Origin: Daphnia carinata
Taxonomy: Eukaryota > Arthropoda > Branchiopoda > Diplostraca > Daphniidae
NCBI RefSeq assembly: GCF_022539665.2
Contig: NC_081331.1
Span: 4,622,501-4,686,500, forward strand
Direction of reading: 5' to 3'
DNA length: 64,000 nucleotides
Shown here: positions 62,114-64,000 of the stretch, piece after piece
How positions within the stretch are numbered: the stretch's first letter is position 1
Layout: each line of letters opens with the position of its first letter
Translations under genes and position numbers: made by a program
Notes under the pieces: generated by a model
Database searches by the model: none
Told to the model about the DNA's origin: nothing
Seen by the model: only the letters and a program-made list of their open reading frames with translations

Positions 62114-64000
62114 CTAAAATTAACGGAAAAAATTGATAAGCCAACATGTTAAAACTAGAATGACTCATTTCTATAGAGTAGGGTCTTTATTATCTGCGAG
62201 ATGATTCAATTAAAGGGCTGACTCGTTTCCCTATGGATATTTTGGGGGGATTTCGTATGTGCCCTCTCTTTCGTTGCCATTCCCAAATAAAGAATGCTGG
62301 CCTTCAAAAGGGTCTTTCTGTATAGTACTAGATGTAATTCACATAATGGCCTTCCAAGAGGTTGCCGGCTCTTTATACTTTCATGTGAAAAGATTTGACC
62401 AGCCGCTTGGTCCTGCTTTTTTTTTCTCGTTCTGGACGTAGCTGCCCGAGCTGGGGCATAACAAACGGGCGGCGATTCATCAAGATGACACACGGTCACA
62501 GGTCCACGGTTTTTTTCTTCTCTCCTCCTTTACCACTGCACATACAAGAAAGGAAACAACAAGTCCATCCTTTCTATTCCGTTGAAAACGTAAAGTTCCT
62601 CTTTTTTTTTTTGTGTGTCAAATTTCAAAATCGGAGTTTTTCGAAAAATGTTTTATTTTTCTTCTTTTATATTCACCGTTTGTGTGACACATAAACAAGA
62701 TCCAACGCCCCGTTACGAATAAACGCGGGCAGTGGGGGGTTGTGAATCTTCAAGTTAACATGTTCCTTTTTCTTAGGTAAAAAGAAAAACTGGGGGACGT
62801 TTAATGTGTTGGTGCTGATGGCGACTTGACCAATCCGTCAGTTTTAGTTGCCTAGCGGTTTTTTCTTCGTCACATTCAAAATGCCTGAAAGAATGTTTCG
62901 GATGCATAAAAGCCCCCAACAACCCCTCGATCTCGTTTTAATGGGTCACTTGCTATTCTTATTACAAGGATTCATGACGCCATTACGTGTCGTATAAAGC
63001 ACATCCATCGTTAAGAATTCGTATGGGTTACGTCTTGCTCGAATTACAAAAAGTTTTGAAATCTATTGCAACATTTTCATTTAATCTGTTAAGGTGAGAA
63101 ATGACTTAACAAATTTCCATGGGTTGTCTTATTAAATCGATTGATATCTAACGTGTCTCTCTGCAAACATTTGGATATCGTTATTGATGGGAATAAAAAA
63201 GTTTGATGGCTCTTGGTGTGAGATTAATGACGTGTGCACAAAGCAGTTTAGAAGGCCACGAACATAATCAAAAAAGAGCAAGGTCTTCTTTTTTTTTTGT
63301 CCCTAGTTGTGGCCTAGAATTTGAAAGAGTCATCATGGCGGAAATCAAGTGTCTTCGAGAAATCGATTTCCCTCTTTACGGAGGACTCCGTTGATCAGCT
63401 CAACACCATCCTCACGATCCCAATCAGTATAGTTTTGTCTGTCAATTTTCGAATACACGACGCCAGACAAACGAAACGTGATGAATCATTGGCTGTAATT
63501 CAATGTAAGATAAAAATGACCAACCCCACCTTGAAAAAAAAAAGGGTTCTAAACTAATAGTGCGTTCATTTAGTCTTCGTAGAGGCCTTGTTGATCTTCA
63601 AGTATGTGTTTCGAACAATCGCATTCCGATCGCCACTTTACCCACGCTATTCTATGACGAAGGTGTGGGAAGAAGGTAAACATTTTTGTTTTCAAAAAAG
63701 AAAAAAAAAATCGAAACATACAATAGTGTGCTTTATATTTAGAAGCTATACGATCGGAAGCTGACGTTAAAAAAACGTAGACTATGTCTATAGAAGCGTG
63801 AAACGTTTTCTCACGGTTCACTTTCCCCCGCCGAACGAGTTCAGTTGTGTGATGCAGAAGAGCGAGAAAAAAATCCATTGACGTCACATTCTGCAAAGCA
63901 CATTGTTTTTTTTTTTTTCTTGATTTGTTTAAGGCCAAATGTTTACATGTTCCACAAGGAAGTTGTTTTCTTTTTAACGTCAAGTTATTAATCCAGCACT
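62114..64000 (-). other. Part of a long Awh intron; no LIM exon seen
   Basis: The acceptor AG at 62115-62114 defines the intron end. On the minus strand up to 64000 I find no cysteine/histidine-rich frame of the LIM type, so the LIM exons lie outside. The block is AT-rich with homopolymers. Confidence 0.6.

Noticed and set aside
1-64000. CRISPR arrays, operons, rRNA genes
   Set aside because: No regularly spaced short repeats, no bacterial gene arrangement and no rRNA sequence seen; the window is eukaryotic.

Overview
The window reads as nuclear DNA of an arthropod, most likely a crustacean of the Daphnia type. This is inferred from short (55-100 bp) GT-AG introns inside genes, long gene-free stretches rich in T/A/C/G homopolymers, a TATA plus TCAGT-Inr core promoter, an Arrowhead-type LIM-homeobox gene, a PTH-receptor-type class B GPCR and a peritrophin-A (CBM14) domain. 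The species cannot be fixed from sequence alone. I rebuilt the gene models by hand from splice sites and reading phase.

Layout. (1) 1-821, minus: 5' part of a secreted protein with a signal peptide, two somatomedin-B domains, a Thr-rich linker and a CBM14 domain; its core promoter is at 924-952 and its 3' end lies off the left edge. (2) 1597-2027: a 431-bp hAT-like MITE with a perfect 8-bp target-site duplication. (3) 2229-6001, plus: a complete 15-exon FBH1-type F-box/UvrD DNA helicase of 947 aa. (4) 6003-29418: about 23 kb with no coding gene I can support, only possible core promoters, simple repeats and homopolymers; it may hold 5' exons and introns of the next gene. (5) 29419-34008, plus: 12 exons of a class B1 GPCR closest in my reading to parathyroid-hormone receptors; the signal-peptide exon is not found. 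One intron is almost wholly made of a dispersed repeat. (6) 35207-41510: copies of that repeat (period about 686 bp) flanking a 5027-bp palindromic element at 35581-40607. The element has a TA duplication, two arms of about 2.25 kb that are nearly identical in their middle part, an equal-length 6-exon gene (179 aa) in each arm, a hairpin-rich segment, and a central loop of about 0.5 kb with three tRNA-like sequences. (7) 41511-61057: about 19.5 kb with no supported gene. (8) 61058-62113, minus: the last three exons of an Arrowhead (Awh; Lhx6/8 class) homeobox gene, whose LIM exons lie beyond the right edge.

The genes do not form a pathway: extracellular matrix, recombination control, peptide-hormone signalling and developmental transcription are simply neighbours. 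The least explained object is the palindromic element with its duplicated spliced gene and tRNA-like loop.
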